Part shown: piece by piece, positions 14,259 through 14,780 of the stretch
Position numbering within the stretch: position 1 is the first letter of the stretch
Layout of the letters: the number at the start of each line of letters is the position of its first letter
The notes under the pieces: model-generated
The model's database searches: none
Seen by the model: the letters and a program-made list of their open reading frames with translations, nothing else
Told to the model about the DNA's origin: nothing
Made by a program: the position numbers and the translations under genes
From: Acidaminococcus sp050873445
GTDB taxonomy: Bacteria > Bacillota > Negativicutes > Acidaminococcales > Acidaminococcaceae
NCBI RefSeq assembly: GCF_050873445.1
Contig: NZ_JBNMIU010000054.1
Span: forward strand, 1 to 14,780
Direction of reading: 5' to 3'
Length of the DNA stretch: 14,780 nt

Positions 14259-14597
14259 ATGTCCTATAGAAAATTTAACCGGAACACCAGCAACCGGAAA
14301 GCTATGTTCCGCAGCGTCTTGACCGCCTTCTTCAAAAACGAGAGAATTGAAACCACCGAAACGAAAGCCAAAGAAATCAGCGGTCTGGCTGATAAGATGA
14401 TCACCCTGGCAAAGAAGGGCGATCTGAACGCTCGTCGTCAGGTCCTGGCATTCCTCGTGGATGAAGACGTAACCAAGAAGCTGTTCGATGTAATCGCTCC
14501 GAAATACACTGACCGCAACGGCGGTTATACCCGTATTTATAAAACGGCTCCCCGCCGTGGCGATGCTGCCGAAATGGCTATCCTGGAACTGATCTGA
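14259..14597 (+). CDS. rplQ: 50S ribosomal protein L17
   Basis: L17 lies near the tunnel exit of the large subunit. The 112-residue product begins MSYRKFNRNTSNRKAMFRSV. It contains NERIETTETKAKEISGLADK, MITLAKKGDLNARRQVLAFL and the end GGYTRIYKTAPRRGDAAEMA, a complete bacterial L17. ATG follows GGAGGAAG 14 nt after the rpoA stop. It is the last gene of the supercluster; a strong terminator begins 15 nt after its TGA. Confidence 0.97.
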   Translation: MSYRKFNRNTSNRKAMFRSVLTAFFKNERIETTETKAKEISGLADKMITLAKKGDLNARRQVLAFLVDEDVTKKLFDVIAPKYTDRNGGYTRIYKTAPRRGDAAEMAILELI

Positions 14598-14612
14598 GTT
14601 CCGTGAAAGAAA

Positions 14613-14647
14613 GTCCGTACTGCCTTGTAGGCGGTGCGGGCTTTTTT
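14613..14647 (+). terminator. Intrinsic terminator of the alpha/S10-spc cluster
   Basis: GTCCGTACTGCCT (14613-14625) pairs with AGGCGGTGCGGGC (14629-14641), 13 pairs including three G-U, around a TGT loop. Six Ts follow at once (14642-14647). It starts 15 nt after the rplQ stop and is a textbook factor-independent terminator. Confidence 0.93.
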
Positions 14648-14659
14648 GTCGGGTTTGAA

Positions 14660-14682
14660 AACCCCACGCTATGCGTGGGGTT
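14660..14682. repeat. Perfect palindrome, probable IS left-end hairpin
   Basis: AACCCCACGC (14660-14669) and GCGTGGGGTT (14673-14682) form a perfect 10-bp stem with a TAT loop. In IS200/IS605 elements such a subterminal hairpin in single-stranded DNA is bound by the transposase. Read on the minus strand, the stem is followed by a short T-run, so it might also stop transcription coming from the right. Confidence 0.72.
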
Positions 14683-14700
14683 CTGGAAAGCTTTTAGCTA

Positions 14701-14765
14701 TACCAAAAAATCCTCCTTTGGTAAAATGAAGATGGCTACCAACCACTTCATTTTGAAAGGAGGAT
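14701..14765 (+). promoter_or_regulatory. Transposase leader: SD-sequestering hairpin with a competing stem
   Basis: ATCCTCCTTT (14710-14719) pairs perfectly with AAAGGAGGAT (14756-14765), which contains the SD. Inside it AAAATGAAG (14723-14731) pairs with CTTCATTTT (14746-14754), and GG with CC closes a CTACCAA loop. About 21 pairs form in all. A second, mutually exclusive stem is possible: TACCAAA (14701-14707) with TTTGGTA (14717-14723). It would tie up part of the anti-SD strand. Repression of transposase translation by a leader hairpin is established for IS200; the alternative stem is my own reading. Confidence 0.65.
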
Positions 14766-14772
14766 ATCCTGA

Positions 14773-14780
14773 ATGGATAT
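14773..14780 (+). CDS. Putative IS200-type transposase TnpA, first codons (partial)
   Basis: ATG at 14773 follows GGAGG (14759-14763) by 9 nt and opens a frame reading Met-Asp before the window ends. No protein motif is visible. The call as a Y1 transposase (HUH nuclease acting on single-stranded DNA) rests wholly on the preceding palindrome and SD-covering hairpin. A different gene cannot be excluded. Confidence 0.42.

Larger units (their letters stand above)
14650..14780 (+). mobile_element. Left end of an IS200/IS605-family element (partial)
   Basis: After the rplQ terminator come, in order: a perfect subterminal palindrome (14660-14682), a 5' untranslated stretch with a long hairpin that covers an SD, and an ATG at 14773. 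This order is known from IS200-type single-strand transposons, which have a left-end hairpin recognised by a Y1 transposase and a leader hairpin limiting transposase translation. The exact left boundary is uncertain, because these elements have no terminal inverted repeats or target duplication. I infer it lies shortly 5' of the palindrome. The body and right end are outside the window. Confidence 0.62.

Noticed and set aside
14660..14682. Palindrome as a second rplQ terminator
   Set aside because: On the + strand it is followed by TTCTGG-like mixed sequence without a T-run, and a complete terminator lies just upstream; an IS left-end hairpin explains it better.

Overview
The window is the conserved str-S10-spc-alpha ribosomal-protein supercluster of a low-to-mid-GC Firmicute. 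It runs entirely on the + strand and is almost gap-free. Three things point to Firmicutes: near-consensus AAGGAGG Shine-Dalgarno (SD) sites before almost every gene, a single zinc-type S14 (rpsZ), and rpsD lying inside the alpha cluster between rpsK and rpoA. The CTG/GAA-rich codon use, a zinc-free S4 of the clostridial/negativicute kind, and the absence of map suggest Negativicutes (perhaps Acidaminococcaceae). That narrower placement is an inference at low-to-moderate confidence.

Layout: 1-140 is the 3' end of tuf (EF-Tu), the end of the str operon. Positions 141-317 are a non-coding leader with a strong terminator-like hairpin, a possible overlapping promoter and a tandemly repeated hairpin. 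The S10 part (318-5419) is rpsJ-rplC-rplD-rplW-rplB-rpsS-rplV-rpsC-rplP-rpmC-rpsQ. The spc part (5459-10769) is rplN-rplX-rplE-rpsZ-rpsH-rplF-rplR-rpsE-rpmD-rplO-secY. The adk/alpha part (10781-14597) is adk-infA-rpmJ-rpsM-rpsK-rpsD-rpoA-rplQ. A clear intrinsic terminator follows at 14613-14647. From about 14650 to the window edge lies what looks like the left end of an IS200/IS605-family element: a subterminal hairpin, a 5' leader that buries its own SD, and the first codons of a transposase.

The 30 complete genes encode core translation machinery, the translocon channel SecY, adenylate kinase, initiation factor IF-1 and the RNA polymerase alpha subunit. All appear intact. Intergenic gaps are 0-63 nt. 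Stop/start overlaps (TAATG) at rplD/rplW, rpsC/rplP and rplP/rpmC, and the abutting rplO/secY junction, suggest translational coupling. Ten of the 30 genes use GTG or TTG starts.

This is largely an ordinary housekeeping region, and I see no undescribed multi-gene system in it. The parts worth a second look are non-coding: the repeated-hairpin leader before rpsJ, the hairpin before rpoA, and the apparently bistable leader of the IS200-like transposase at the right edge.
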